IMG/VR virus record: IMGVR_UViG_3300045005_000055
Coordinates: 1-20,394 of that record
Strand: one strand, 5' to 3'
Origin: a virus
Length of the DNA stretch: 20,394 bases
The number at the start of each line of letters is the position of its first letter. Positions within the stretch are counted from its first letter, which is position 1. The notes under the pieces were generated by a model. That model was not told the DNA's origin, did no database searches, and saw only the letters and a program-made list of their open reading frames with translations. Positions 5,520-14,552 of this stretch are shown in pieces. The translations under genes and the position numbers were made by a program.

Positions 5520-6775
5520 TGGCCAGCACGGAACACTTGATAATCAGCAAAGTCATTAAAGAAAACGAAATCATCCCAGTCATAGAAGCGGGATTGAAAC
5601 CACATCATTTTGCAGCACAGTGGTCGGACATATGGCAGTGGGTCATCACGTATTGGCGTGACCACAGCGCCGTTCCGTCAGAACGGGCGTTCTGTCAGGA
5701 ATACGGAAACGTATCACTACTAGACACATCTCGTGAACAGTTTTCAAACCTCATTGAAGAGTTGATATGTGCATACCGCCATCATAAAATTGTGGAAACT
5801 CTCGCCTCAGCCGTCCCGCTGCTTAATGAAAACGAGACGCAACAAGCAATCAACGTGCTTGCACAAGGCCTGCAAACCGCGTCCGCAGACACATCAAGAT
5901 TGAGAGACATCAACCTCATTGAAACGTGGGAACAGCGCATTGCACGCTATTTGTTGATGAAAGACACCCCCAACGCAATTCGCGGAATGCCCACTGGTTT
6001 TTTAGGACTGGACAGGATTACGTCGGGTTTGCGTCCTCAACAATTGATTACGTTGGTTGGCGAAGCGAAAAAAGGAAAGTCTCTCATTACACTCATAATT
6101 TCTAATGCCGTGCACAATCACGGCAAGGTTCCCCTCTACATCTCTTTTGAGATGAGTGCAGAGGAACAATCGGCGCGGTACGACGCAATAGTTTCCAAAA
6201 TCTCACACACCAAATTGATGCGCGGCGACCTCACTAATTTAGAAATTGAAAAAATACGAAAATCAACTTTTTTACGCAAAAACATGCACCCGTTCATTAT
6301 CTCTGAAGACATATCGTCACTCACAACAGTGAGCGCAATCGCAGGGAAACTACAGCAGCACAAACCAGACCTGCTCGTGGTTGACGGAGTTTATCTCATG
6401 GACGACGAACATGGCGAACCAAAGGGTTCCCCGCAAGCGTTGACCAACATAACACGTTCATTGAAAAGATTGGCTCAACGCTACGACATTCCAATTGTCG
6501 GTACTACGCAGGTGCTTAGTTGGAAATTGGGCAACCGCAAGAGCAGGCAAATCACCGCCGATGCGATTGGTTATACGTCGTCGTTTGCACAAGACTCCGA
6601 TTTGGTCATCGGCGTAGAGTCAGACCCCGACATAGACGACCAGGCAATTTTGCGCGTCGTACTTGCCCGAACAGCGCCAAAGGGAGAAATCAGGATTAAA
6701 TGGGACTGGAACAACATGGATTTTTCAGAGATAGAGGAAGTTCACAACGATGAAAATGATAACTGGTACTACTAA
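5519..6775 (+). CDS. DnaB-like replicative DNA helicase
   Basis: The 418-residue product starts at the GTG of TAGTG, overlapping the previous stop by one base; a GTG at 5507 (four more residues) is the alternative. It has the RecA-fold core of DnaB helicases: Walker A GEAKKGKS at 181-188, a helicase Glu in YISFEMS (E211), Walker B LLVVDG at 285-290 and the motif GTTQVL at 328-333. The N-terminal 120 residues match the small helical DnaB N domain in size and pattern (EHLIISKVI..., IWQWVITYW). It would unwind the fork 5' to 3' as a hexamer, with the loader (4466) and primase (6750) as partners. The length is close to a typical DnaB (about 450). Confidence 0.92.
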   Translation: MASTEHLIISKVIKENEIIPVIEAGLKPHHFAAQWSDIWQWVITYWRDHSAVPSERAFCQEYGNVSLLDTSREQFSNLIEELICAYRHHKIVETLASAVPLLNENETQQAINVLAQGLQTASADTSRLRDINLIETWEQRIARYLLMKDTPNAIRGMPTGFLGLDRITSGLRPQQLITLVGEAKKGKSLITLIISNAVHNHGKVPLYISFEMSAEEQSARYDAIVSKISHTKLMRGDLTNLEIEKIRKSTFLRKNMHPFIISEDISSLTTVSAIAGKLQQHKPDLLVVDGVYLMDDEHGEPKGSPQALTNITRSLKRLAQRYDIPIVGTTQVLSWKLGNRKSRQITADAIGYTSSFAQDSDLVIGVESDPDIDDQAILRVVLARTAPKGEIRIKWDWNNMDFSEIEEVHNDENDNWYY

Positions 6776-7673
6776 CATCCGCGATGTTCTCGCGGCACTA
6801 GACGTTGAAGTCAAAAGGGAATCAAACAATGAAATAACTGGTTGTTGCCCTGTACACGAAAAAAGAATTGGCAAACCAGACCGTTCTCCCTCATGGTCAA
6901 TAAACTCTAACACTGGTTTATGGATGTGCCACTCGTGCGGGGCACGGGGAAACTTGCCGCAACTGATTGCCGAAATAACAGGAAGTTACGAATCAGTATC
7001 AAGCGTTTACAGTCTGATGATTAATAGTGGGATTAAAAAACTCACAGAACAATCACAAACGGTTGGGGACAAAACCGCAGCAAATTGGAAATTGTATATG
7101 TCTTTTGACAAACCACCACAAGAAGAATTGGAAAAGCGCAGATTAAAGGCATCGGTTGCCGACAAGTACGGTATCCGATGGAGCACGTCAAGCAGCGCGT
7201 GGATTATCCCAATAGTTTCACGCAACGGAATTTTGATGGGATGGCAAGAGAAACACAAAAACAAAGTTATCAACCAACCACGTGGAGTACACAAATCAGA
7301 AACATTGTTTGGCATTGACAGATTTTCTTCACGTGTTGCCGTTTTGGTAGAGTCGCCCCTGGATGTTGTAAGGTTTTCTTCGTCATTTAACGGGATACAA
7401 TGCCTCGCTAGTTATGGAGTTGGCATCAGTAAAACACAGTTACGATTGTTGGAAGAGTCTTGTGACGCATTGATTGTGGCATACGACAATGACGCGGCTG
7501 GTGAGGCGGGTGGTACAGTACTAATGCGGCATCTTCCGTCGTTCAGACATGGGGTGAAATGGTTGAAGTACTCTCACACAAAAGCCAAAGACATTGGAGA
7601 AATGGACGATTCGGAATTGGCAATTGCGGTAAAACAAGCAACGGCACTACCATGGTGGATTGATGGCGTTTAA
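6750..7673 (+). CDS. DnaG-like primase (zinc-binding plus Toprim)
   Basis: The 307-residue product overlaps the helicase end. The N-terminal zinc domain shows C32/C33-x-H36 (CCPVH) and C60-x2-C63 (CHSCGARGNL), the layout of CHC2-type primase zinc fingers. The Toprim core has LVESPLD with E201 and D205, and AYDNDAAGE with D246 and D248. It is about half the length of E. coli DnaG and lacks a separate helicase-binding C-terminal domain, as is common in phages. It would make RNA primers for the family A polymerase. GAGGAAG about 10 bases upstream can serve as ribosome binding site. Confidence 0.88.
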   Translation: MKMITGTTNIRDVLAALDVEVKRESNNEITGCCPVHEKRIGKPDRSPSWSINSNTGLWMCHSCGARGNLPQLIAEITGSYESVSSVYSLMINSGIKKLTEQSQTVGDKTAANWKLYMSFDKPPQEELEKRRLKASVADKYGIRWSTSSSAWIIPIVSRNGILMGWQEKHKNKVINQPRGVHKSETLFGIDRFSSRVAVLVESPLDVVRFSSSFNGIQCLASYGVGISKTQLRLLEESCDALIVAYDNDAAGEAGGTVLMRHLPSFRHGVKWLKYSHTKAKDIGEMDDSELAIAVKQATALPWWIDGV

Positions 7674-9210
7674 AGGAAAGTTGTATCCGTTTCAAGAAGA
7701 AGCGCGAGAAAAAATGACCGACCGAGGTCGTATGCTACTCGCGGTGGTGATGGGCGGCGGAAAAACGGTTATTACTTTGAACACGTTGGAACACTTGATT
7801 GACATTGGCGAAATATCGCGGGCCGCCATTGTCGTTCCAGCAGCACTCAAATACCAGTGGTTGCGCGAAATAAGCAAGTTTACCAATTCAAAAGCAGTGG
7901 TGATTGACGGTAACTCAAAAACAAGGGAAACTTTGTGGAGGTCGGCCCTTCGCGCCAAATACGTTGTTGTAAATCCTGAGACCCTCATTAACGACGTTCA
8001 TTTGTTCAATTCGTTAAGATTTGAAGCCATGGTGATTGACGAAGCAACGATGATTAAATCACCAAGAGCCAAGCGTTCGCGGTTGCTAAAAAAACTAGGT
8101 AAAAAATGCCAATACCGTTTTGCTCTTACTGGACAACCCATTGAAAACAAACCAGAAGAATTGTTTTCCATTATGGAATTTGTGGATGCAAACGTGCTGG
8201 GAAAGTTTGACATGTTTGACAAGACCTTCATAGTCCGCGACAAGTTTGGTAGACCGCTGCGGTATCGCAATTTAAACCTGTTGAACAAATCAATGGAAAA
8301 AGCAATGGTTCGCAAAAACCGAAAAGACATTGAAGACCAACTTCCTAAAATAGTATCAACCGTTGTTCCCGTTCAGTTTGACGATAAAAACGTTCAAGCA
8401 TATAGAAACATTTCAAATGATTTGTTGTTGCAAATACAAAAAGCCGTAAACATTCACGGCAAAAGTTTTGATTTGTGGACGCACTATCACGGAAACGCCG
8501 CCGCCCACGAAGCACAAGGGCAAATAATGGCACGCCTTACAATATTGCGAATGCTGTGCGGCAACCCAATGCTTGTGGAGTTGTCGGCAACACAATACGC
8601 CAATAACAACGGGGACGCAGGAAGCAGGTACGCCAAAGAAGTGATGGATATGCAATGGTTGACTAAACCATTCAACACGCCTAAAATGGATGTTGTTATT
8701 GAGTATATTACGGACATTTTAAACGAAGACCCCAACAACAAAATAGTGTTATTTTCGTTCTTTAAAAACAATCTTAAACTCCTCGCAGAGCGCATTAAAC
8801 AGCAAACATCGTGCGTATTGTTTACAGGAGACATGAACGCATCAGAAAAAGACGTGGCAAAACAAATGTTTACCACCGACCCCAATACCCGTTTGTTTTT
8901 ATCCTCTGATGCTGGCGGCTACGGCGTTGACTTACCACAAGCCAACTACCTAATATCGTATGATTTACCGTGGAGTGCAGGAAAATTGGACCAGCGAGAA
9001 GCGAGAATTATTCGCCTATCCTCACAACACCCCCATGTTACGATAACATCATTCGTTATGAAAGGAAGTGTTGAAGAACGCCAGTACGAAATGCTTCAAC
9101 AAAAAAGAGGAATCAACGAAGCATTCATTGACAAAGGCTACGATACACAAGGTAGATTTGAACTAACACTGAGTTCATTGACAGATTTTTTACAACATTC
9201 GGAGGTATGA
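7663..9210 (+). CDS. SNF2-type superfamily 2 helicase/ATPase
   Basis: The 515-residue product starts at the ATG at 7663, overlapping the primase stop (the in-frame TTG at 7660 is less likely). N-terminal RecA domain: motif Ia region YPFQEEA, Walker A MGGGKT (30-35), DEAT (126-129) and LTGQPIENKPEEL (155-167), the last typical of SNF2 proteins. C-terminal domain: VLFSFFKNN, LFTGDMN, motif V SSDAGGYGVDL (414-424) and motif VI QREARIIRL (444-452). The size fits minimal phage SNF2 ATPases (about 450-550). Such enzymes translocate on dsDNA and are used in recombination or fork remodelling. Here it sits between the primase and the SSB and polymerase genes. Confidence 0.88.
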   Translation: MAFKGKLYPFQEEAREKMTDRGRMLLAVVMGGGKTVITLNTLEHLIDIGEISRAAIVVPAALKYQWLREISKFTNSKAVVIDGNSKTRETLWRSALRAKYVVVNPETLINDVHLFNSLRFEAMVIDEATMIKSPRAKRSRLLKKLGKKCQYRFALTGQPIENKPEELFSIMEFVDANVLGKFDMFDKTFIVRDKFGRPLRYRNLNLLNKSMEKAMVRKNRKDIEDQLPKIVSTVVPVQFDDKNVQAYRNISNDLLLQIQKAVNIHGKSFDLWTHYHGNAAAHEAQGQIMARLTILRMLCGNPMLVELSATQYANNNGDAGSRYAKEVMDMQWLTKPFNTPKMDVVIEYITDILNEDPNNKIVLFSFFKNNLKLLAERIKQQTSCVLFTGDMNASEKDVAKQMFTTDPNTRLFLSSDAGGYGVDLPQANYLISYDLPWSAGKLDQREARIIRLSSQHPHVTITSFVMKGSVEERQYEMLQQKRGINEAFIDKGYDTQGRFELTLSSLTDFLQHSEV

Positions 9211-9211
9211 A

Positions 9212-9607
9212 ATGTCAGAACAGTTTGACGAGGCTTACTACACAAAAATAGTTGAGGAGTTTGTTTCTCAGAAAAAACTGCTCAGTCAGTTGGAAACACG
9301 AGTAGAAAAAATGAAAAAAGAATTGAGCACCGTAGTTGAACAGCACGGAATTGCCGACGACAGCGGGCACATTTGGCTCAATGTAGGCGGTCACGAATTG
9401 AAACGAGAGCGCCGAGTAAGCAAAACGTTCAACGTCAGCATGGCTGAACAGTGGTCAAAAGAAAATGGGTTGTGGGACGACGTTAAAGAAGTTATTGAAC
9501 GCCTTAGTGAGGACAAATTGCTTGCTGCGGCATGGAACGACAAGTCGTTGCTCCCCGCCGTTCAGAGTTTTTATGTAGAAAAAGAAACGTGGGCGTTCAA
9601 GGCGTGA
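9212..9607 (+). CDS. Unknown protein with N-terminal coiled coil
   Basis: The 131-residue product has a very strong ribosome binding site (GGAGGT at 9201-9206, 5 bases before the ATG). Residues about 10-45 form a heptad-like coiled coil (EEFVSQKKLLSQLETRVEKMKKEL broken only by chance). A small alpha/beta part follows: HIWLNVGGHELKRERRVS, a helix AEQWSKENGLW, DVKEVIERLSEDKLLAAAW, and an aromatic end. The layout (coiled coil, then a basic strand pair, then acidic helices) recalls short phage proteins found near helicase and nuclease genes, but I cannot name the family. The strong ribosome binding site suggests high expression. Confidence 0.65.
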   Translation: MSEQFDEAYYTKIVEEFVSQKKLLSQLETRVEKMKKELSTVVEQHGIADDSGHIWLNVGGHELKRERRVSKTFNVSMAEQWSKENGLWDDVKEVIERLSEDKLLAAAWNDKSLLPAVQSFYVEKETWAFKA

Positions 9608-10032
9608 AAGACCCATTGGAATTGTTTAAAAACATCCCTGATTTCCCTGGCAAGAGAACCCCAAAAAACAGGCAAAAAAGAAACACAGCAATTGCAGAAG
9701 ACCGTTTTAACGGTGCAAAATCCAAAAAATACATCATTAACGGGCAAGAAGTACACATGTTTACAATTGGACAATTGGCGGTTGCATTGCAAAAAAGCCC
9801 CTCAACATTGAGGGTGTGGGAATTTCGTGGTTGGCTTCCAAAGGCCAAGTACCGCACCCCAAAACCCGTCAAACAACAACTTCCAGAAAAACCCTCAAAA
9901 GGTAGGAGGCTTTACAGCATGGAGCAGGTAGAGTTCCTTGTAGAAGCAATAGACCGTTTCAAAATACACGACATTCACAATGCAGATTGGAACGGTTTCA
10001 GAAAACACATTAAAGAGCAATGGCCACAGTAA
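9604..10032 (+). CDS. MerR-like helix-turn-helix protein
   Basis: The 142-residue product starts at the GTG overlapping the previous stop (GTGA, 9604-9607). Residues 53-80 hold a MerR-type helix-turn-helix (FTIGQLAVALQKSPSTLRVW, then EFRGWLPK), and residues 101-112 read RRLYSMEQVEFL, the typical second-helix motif of MerR and excisionase-type DNA-binding domains. Between them is a Lys/Pro-rich insert (85-99) that lengthens the usual wing. The N-terminus is basic and probably flexible. There is no visible effector-binding domain. It could regulate phage transcription or act as an architectural DNA-binding factor in replication. Confidence 0.7.
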   Translation: MKDPLELFKNIPDFPGKRTPKNRQKRNTAIAEDRFNGAKSKKYIINGQEVHMFTIGQLAVALQKSPSTLRVWEFRGWLPKAKYRTPKPVKQQLPEKPSKGRRLYSMEQVEFLVEAIDRFKIHDIHNADWNGFRKHIKEQWPQ

Positions 10033-10049
10033 ACACAAAGGAAAAAAAC

Positions 10050-10712
10050 ATGCCCAGAAACTATGACACAGACGAGATGACACCCAACACCGAACAGGAC
10101 AGTCCCGCCGCACCGACCAACGAGCGCAAACTCCTTCGCGGAGGATGGCAGCAGGTTGACGCATTGAAAAGCCTTGACTCCAACTACGCACAGCGTCTCA
10201 AGGTTGGTGAGGACGTTCAAATCATAAAATTCATTGATGACGAACCGTACGCGGCTTGGCACCAACACTGGATTGAGCGCGACGGACATAAATCGTTTGT
10301 CTGCATCCGTGAGTTGGAAGAACGCGGTTGCCCGATTTGCGAACTTGGAAACCGCCCCTCCCAGCGCGTTGCGTTCAACGTCGCACTGCTTTCCACTGGT
10401 TCAACGCCGACGCTGCGTTCACTGGAAATCGGACCTCGCGTCGTAGACCAACTCCGCAACCTTAACAAGGCTCCGCAAACTGGACCCCTTACCAAGCATT
10501 ATTGGGCTATCAGCCGCACTGGTAAGGGAGCAACAACGTCCTACAACCTGCAAGTCATTCGTGAGCGTGACATTGCCGAAGAATGGAAGATTGAACCCAT
10601 TTCTGAGACGGTTTTTTCAAAAATCAAGGAAGAGAAATATGATTCGTCAATCATCAAAGTTCCTACGTACTCAGAACTTTTGGCGATTGCATCTGAAGAC
10701 CTTGGTAACTAA
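10050..10712 (+). CDS. gp32-like single-stranded DNA-binding protein with zinc site
   Basis: The 220-residue product starts at the ATG at 10050 because AAAGGA lies 7 bases upstream; the in-frame ATG at 10020 lies inside the previous gene without such a site. Residues 71-97 hold H71/H73, C85 and C94-x2-C97 (CPICELG), close in spacing to the zinc site known for T4 gp32 (H-x12-C-x9-C-x2-C), followed by RVAFNVALL, a strand typical of the gp32-like OB fold. The N-terminus is polar and the C-terminus is mildly acidic (LLAIASEDLGN). Position directly before the DNA polymerase supports the role: coating ssDNA at forks and in recombination. Confidence 0.75.
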   Translation: MPRNYDTDEMTPNTEQDSPAAPTNERKLLRGGWQQVDALKSLDSNYAQRLKVGEDVQIIKFIDDEPYAAWHQHWIERDGHKSFVCIRELEERGCPICELGNRPSQRVAFNVALLSTGSTPTLRSLEIGPRVVDQLRNLNKAPQTGPLTKHYWAISRTGKGATTSYNLQVIRERDIAEEWKIEPISETVFSKIKEEKYDSSIIKVPTYSELLAIASEDLGN

Positions 10713-10715
10713 TAA

Positions 10716-12776
10716 ATGGGGAGTTTAGTTCCTCCTGTTGTTACAACGTTTGAACAACTTGACGAACTCATTGAGATAGTTCGCAGGGTGGGGGCGTTTG
10801 TTTTTGACGTGGAAACCCAAGCCACGCTAGAACACCACCCCGACCTCATAGAACACTTTGAAAAGGATTTTAAAGAACACGTAAGCGGATTAAAGAACAA
10901 GAGTCCCGACATTGTTCAACGCGCACACGACAATTTGACGGATAAATACCTGAAGAATATTGTTGTCAATCCTCTTCGCAACGAAGTTTTTTGGATAGGT
11001 ATAGCAACCAGCGGCAGGTCGTGGGCAATACCAATGGGACACCGTGTTGGAATATTGGTGGAAAAAGAGGAGATTGGAGACGGGAGCACCGTACCACCAG
11101 CAGGTTTTCGCAAGGTTTTAAAAAACGGGCAAGAGTCAATGGCAAAGGCACGGTATGTAAAGCCCGCCGTGTACAAAGACCCGCCTAAACAACTTTCTCG
11201 CAGTGATGTTTTTGAACGTCTGCGTCCGTTGTTTTTTAGCGACATTATCAAAATAGGGCACAATGTTAAATTTGATGCAAGGTCAATAGCAAAGTATTAC
11301 GGAGAAGTGCCGCCTGGTCCGTATGTGGATACGATGATTACACAACACGTGGTAAATGAGAATTTGATTAACTATTCGTTAGAAACATTGATTGAAACAA
11401 ATTACGGTGGGCACAAAGCCTACGAAAACGGCGGAAAATTAGGGAACCTGGTTTCCACTTCTCCATTTGATTCAACAGCGTTGTATGTACACCGTGATGC
11501 ACGATGGACTTGGTTGTTGTACAAAAAGTTAATTCAAAAAGTTGTCGCCCATAAGGACCTAATCAGGGCAATGGAATTGGACAACCGTGTATTGGAAGTG
11601 TTGATGCATGTGGAGAACGAGGGCATTCCCGTTGACTCCAGTAATTTGGTTGCTTTGGGCGTTGAACTAGACAAAGAACTGCAAGATGTTCTTAACTCAC
11701 TCCTGCACTACGCCCCTTTTGGCTTTAATCCAGACTCTAATAAACATAAGCAGGATTTTTTGTTTTCTAAAAAAACAAACGGTGGGTTGGGTTTAAAGCC
11801 CTACAAAACCACAGGTAAAGGGGCACCGTCAGTAGACGAAGAATCATTAAAAAGTTTGAAACACAAGCACCCAGTAGTCCCCATGTTATTGACGTGGGCA
11901 GAGTTGAAAAAATTAAAAAGTACATACGTAGACGGATTGCTGCCAAAACTTTATAAAAACAGGCTTCACCCGTCATTCCACCTGCACCGCACCGCCACTG
12001 GACGACTGTCGTCATCAGACCCTAACCTCCAAAACATCCCCAGAACATCCAACATTCGTAAATTGTTCGTGGCAAATAAAGACAACGTGCTGCTGGTTGC
12101 CGACTACGACCAAATTGAACTTCGTATCATGGCAATGTTTAGCCAAGACAAAAGGTTGTTGCACACGTTTGCAAACGAAGAGGACATCCACACGGCCACC
12201 GCATCGGCAGTGTTTAAAAAGAAACCAGGAGAAATAACCGCAGAAGAACGACAAATAGGAAAGGGAGTAAATTTCCTAACTGCCTACGGCGGCGGCTCTG
12301 TAAAACTATCTCGCGTAACGGGAATCTCTGAAAGAGACGCGCAAGAAATACTAAATAACTACTACAGAACGTTTTCTGAACTTACAAGTTGGAAACGTGT
12401 TTTGGTAGAGAAAGCAAAAAAAGACGGGTTTGTCAGTACTTTGTACGGTAGACGAAGACGTCTTCCTGACCTATTGTCAAAGGACAAAGAACTGCGTGCA
12501 CGTGCCGAACGACAAGCAGTTAACGCCATAGTTCAAGGAACTGCGGCAGACCTGTGTAAACAAGCAATGGTTGACGTGTACAGCGCAATGAAGAATACGA
12601 GTGTAAAATTAGTAGTGCAGGTTCACGACGAGTTAGTGGCTACGGTAGATGAACACGAATCGGCACAAATAATTACTCCGTTCCTAGAGGCAATGGGAGA
12701 CGGTAAAATAATAGATAAGGTTCCAATTAAAGTTTCGTACCAGTTTGCAAAGAGTTGGGCGGAAGCAAAGGAATGA
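10716..12776 (+). CDS. Family A DNA polymerase with 3'-5' exonuclease
   Basis: The 686-residue product follows tandem TAA stops. Exonuclease motifs: Exo I FVFDVET (D31, E33), Exo II IGHNVKFDA (D187) and Exo III YVHRDARW (Y257, D261). Polymerase motifs: A VADYDQIELR (D463), B R512, K516, N519, F520 and Y524 in QIGKGVNFLTAYGG, and C QVHDEL (H637, D638, E639). Phe at 520 is the E. coli Pol I-type residue at the nucleotide-selection site. No 5'-3' nuclease domain is present, as in many phage enzymes. Exo I and Exo II are about 155 residues apart, far more than in E. coli Pol I, so the exonuclease domain carries an insertion (roughly residues 40-150). It is the replicative polymerase. Confidence 0.95.
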   Translation: MGSLVPPVVTTFEQLDELIEIVRRVGAFVFDVETQATLEHHPDLIEHFEKDFKEHVSGLKNKSPDIVQRAHDNLTDKYLKNIVVNPLRNEVFWIGIATSGRSWAIPMGHRVGILVEKEEIGDGSTVPPAGFRKVLKNGQESMAKARYVKPAVYKDPPKQLSRSDVFERLRPLFFSDIIKIGHNVKFDARSIAKYYGEVPPGPYVDTMITQHVVNENLINYSLETLIETNYGGHKAYENGGKLGNLVSTSPFDSTALYVHRDARWTWLLYKKLIQKVVAHKDLIRAMELDNRVLEVLMHVENEGIPVDSSNLVALGVELDKELQDVLNSLLHYAPFGFNPDSNKHKQDFLFSKKTNGGLGLKPYKTTGKGAPSVDEESLKSLKHKHPVVPMLLTWAELKKLKSTYVDGLLPKLYKNRLHPSFHLHRTATGRLSSSDPNLQNIPRTSNIRKLFVANKDNVLLVADYDQIELRIMAMFSQDKRLLHTFANEEDIHTATASAVFKKKPGEITAEERQIGKGVNFLTAYGGGSVKLSRVTGISERDAQEILNNYYRTFSELTSWKRVLVEKAKKDGFVSTLYGRRRRLPDLLSKDKELRARAERQAVNAIVQGTAADLCKQAMVDVYSAMKNTSVKLVVQVHDELVATVDEHESAQIITPFLEAMGDGKIIDKVPIKVSYQFAKSWAEAKE

Positions 12777-12778
12777 TT

Positions 12779-13156
12779 ATGGAAAATAAAGTTGCCGATA
12801 AACGGTTATTTTTTCTGATGTTGTCTATTGCACAAGGTCAATCTTTTGCCAATTTCATGGGGTTTGCAGTGCCTTCAAAAGACGTTGCCGAGGCCGAAAC
12901 ATTTGACATAGCAAGCCGTTGGGCACTGTTTGTTAGTCAAGGGCTTGCTGAAAGCGTGGAAGAAACAGCATCGTGGATGATTGATTTGTTGCAAAAAAGC
13001 GATAAACTAGGTACTCCACAAGAAGAAGTGCTTCCATTGTTTGCATCATACGGAATGGCTTTATTAAACAGACTATTAGAAAACGGAAATATTTCCATTG
13101 TTATTAACGAAGAAACGTTAGAAGATTGGATGAAGGAAAAACCAAACGATGACTGA
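12779..13156 (+). CDS. Helical protein of unknown function
   Basis: The 125-residue product starts at the ATG at 12779, which has AAAGGA 6 bases upstream; an ATG overlapping the polymerase stop at 12773 is in the same frame and possible. The sequence is mainly helical and mildly acidic (RLFFLMLSIAQGQSFANFMGF, ASRWALFVSQGLAESVEETASWMIDLL, LPLFASYGMALLNRLLENG), with an acidic end. I see no motifs. It lies between the polymerase and a zinc-ribbon protein, and is translationally coupled to both. Confidence 0.65.
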   Translation: MENKVADKRLFFLMLSIAQGQSFANFMGFAVPSKDVAEAETFDIASRWALFVSQGLAESVEETASWMIDLLQKSDKLGTPQEEVLPLFASYGMALLNRLLENGNISIVINEETLEDWMKEKPNDD

Positions 13157-13517
13157 TTGGTGGTCTAAAAAATTGAAGGGAGAAAAACCGTCTCCTCAAT
13201 TAACATACCCAAACCCAGCGGCGTACAGCAATAGACCTGTTACTACACAACAATCATCGCCGCAAGCACCAGTTCAGGACGTTTCCCCTAATTCTCAAAT
13301 TAACGTAGGAACCGCCATAAGACTTTGGAAAGGCGGCGAAGCAATGAAACGCGACGGACACCTCGTCTGTCCTAGTTGCGGAAGTCGCAATGTTTTTAGC
13401 CGAACTGGTAAAGGAGCCAACAGCATGATACACGGAGCCGCACCAGCCCCTCATTGTTATGAATGTGGTTGGAATGGTATGTATGAGCAAGCATCGCAGG
13501 TAAACTGGGTTGCCTAG
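13149..13517 (+). CDS. Zinc-ribbon protein with disordered N-terminal half
   Basis: The 122-residue product overlaps the previous stop by 8 bases. Residues 12-55 are Pro/Gln/Ser-rich and probably disordered. Residues 74-106 hold CPSCG (C74, C77) and CYECGW (C103, C106), a four-cysteine zinc ribbon with a 25-residue loop and the basic stretch SRTGKGAN. Ribbons of this kind bind nucleic acid or proteins. It directly precedes the RecA-like gene, so a role in recombination or transcription is possible but not shown. Confidence 0.68.
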   Translation: MTDWWSKKLKGEKPSPQLTYPNPAAYSNRPVTTQQSSPQAPVQDVSPNSQINVGTAIRLWKGGEAMKRDGHLVCPSCGSRNVFSRTGKGANSMIHGAAPAPHCYECGWNGMYEQASQVNWVA

Positions 13518-13526
13518 GAGAACAAC

Positions 13527-14552
13527 ATGAAAAATTATGAATCGTTGGAATCAATTGTTGCTGCTATTTCCAAAAAATACGGAGAGAACGTCCTTATACG
13601 AGGGTCTGACATTAAAGAAAACGTTCCACGAATAACAACAGGCATCCTTGCTTTTGATTTGATGTTGGGTGGCGGTTGGCCCATCAACCAATGGTCAGAA
13701 ATTGTTGGAGAAGAATCATCTGGTAAAACCGCAGTGGCTTACAAGACCATTGCCGCTAATCAAGCATTGAATCCCAATTTTACGACACTGTGGATTGCAG
13801 CAGAAACGTATGTCCCCCAGTATGCACGAGCAATTGGCGTTGACACCGACAGGTTGTGGGTAGTTGAAACCAACGTAATGGAACAGGTGTACGATTTGAT
13901 TATCAAGGCGTTGGACAACCGAGCAGTTGACATGATTGTTATTGACTCGCTGCCCTCGCTGGTTCCTGACGACGAAGCCGAAAAAATGATGGAGGAGTTT
14001 ACGGTTGGATTGGGGGCACGATTGACTGGAAAGTTCTTTCGCAAATCATCAAAAGCCCAACGCCGCTCTTTGATTAGTGAGGACAGAGCCTGCACAGGGT
14101 TGATAATCAACCAATGGCGTGAAAAAATTGGCGTTATATGGGGCGACAACCGCACCACACCTGGTGGGAAAGCAAAGAATTTTTACTATTTCAGCCGTGT
14201 TGAAGTAAAACGAGACGAGTGGATTAAAGAAAAAGACGAAGCAATTGGACAAACTATCAAGGCTCGCACCATTAAAAACAAAACCTACAGACCCCAACAA
14301 ACGGCGGTTGTTGATTTTTACTTCACCAGCGCAGGAGGTTTTCGTTTAGGAGAGTTTGACACCGTTAAAGATGTGGTGAATATTGGCATTGCCGTAAACA
14401 TCATTACCCGTGCTGGCCCTTACTATTCTTTTGGCGAACAGAAATGGCAAGGAAAAGACGCATTGGTTGCTGCCGTCCGAGAAGACGTGGGACTACAACA
14501 AGAGTTGAGACACCTAGCATTTGATTACTTTGATATGGCAGTATCTATCTGA
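13527..14552 (+). CDS. RecA-like recombinase
   Basis: The 341-residue product has a good ribosome binding site (AGGAGA). Walker A is GEESSGKT (61-68). The Glu of AAETYVP (E93) corresponds to the catalytic Glu of RecA (its DAEHALDP motif). Walker B is DMIVIDSLPSL with D140. Residues 209-229 (RTTPGGKAKNFYYFSRVEVK) match the RecA L2 and following strand pattern. The length agrees with RecA (about 350). It would form filaments on ssDNA and drive strand exchange, probably with the gp32-like SSB, the SNF2 helicase and the nucleases downstream. Confidence 0.9.
   Translation: MKNYESLESIVAAISKKYGENVLIRGSDIKENVPRITTGILAFDLMLGGGWPINQWSEIVGEESSGKTAVAYKTIAANQALNPNFTTLWIAAETYVPQYARAIGVDTDRLWVVETNVMEQVYDLIIKALDNRAVDMIVIDSLPSLVPDDEAEKMMEEFTVGLGARLTGKFFRKSSKAQRRSLISEDRACTGLIINQWREKIGVIWGDNRTTPGGKAKNFYYFSRVEVKRDEWIKEKDEAIGQTIKARTIKNKTYRPQQTAVVDFYFTSAGGFRLGEFDTVKDVVNIGIAVNIITRAGPYYSFGEQKWQGKDALVAAVREDVGLQQELRHLAFDYFDMAVSI

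Noticed and set aside
8487-8885. 132-residue frame on the - strand
   Set aside because: It lies inside the SNF2 helicase gene, is Ser/Cys-rich as antisense frames often are, and has no motif.
13760-14158. 132-residue frame on the - strand
   Set aside because: It lies opposite the RecA-like core, whose motifs are clear; treated as a shadow.
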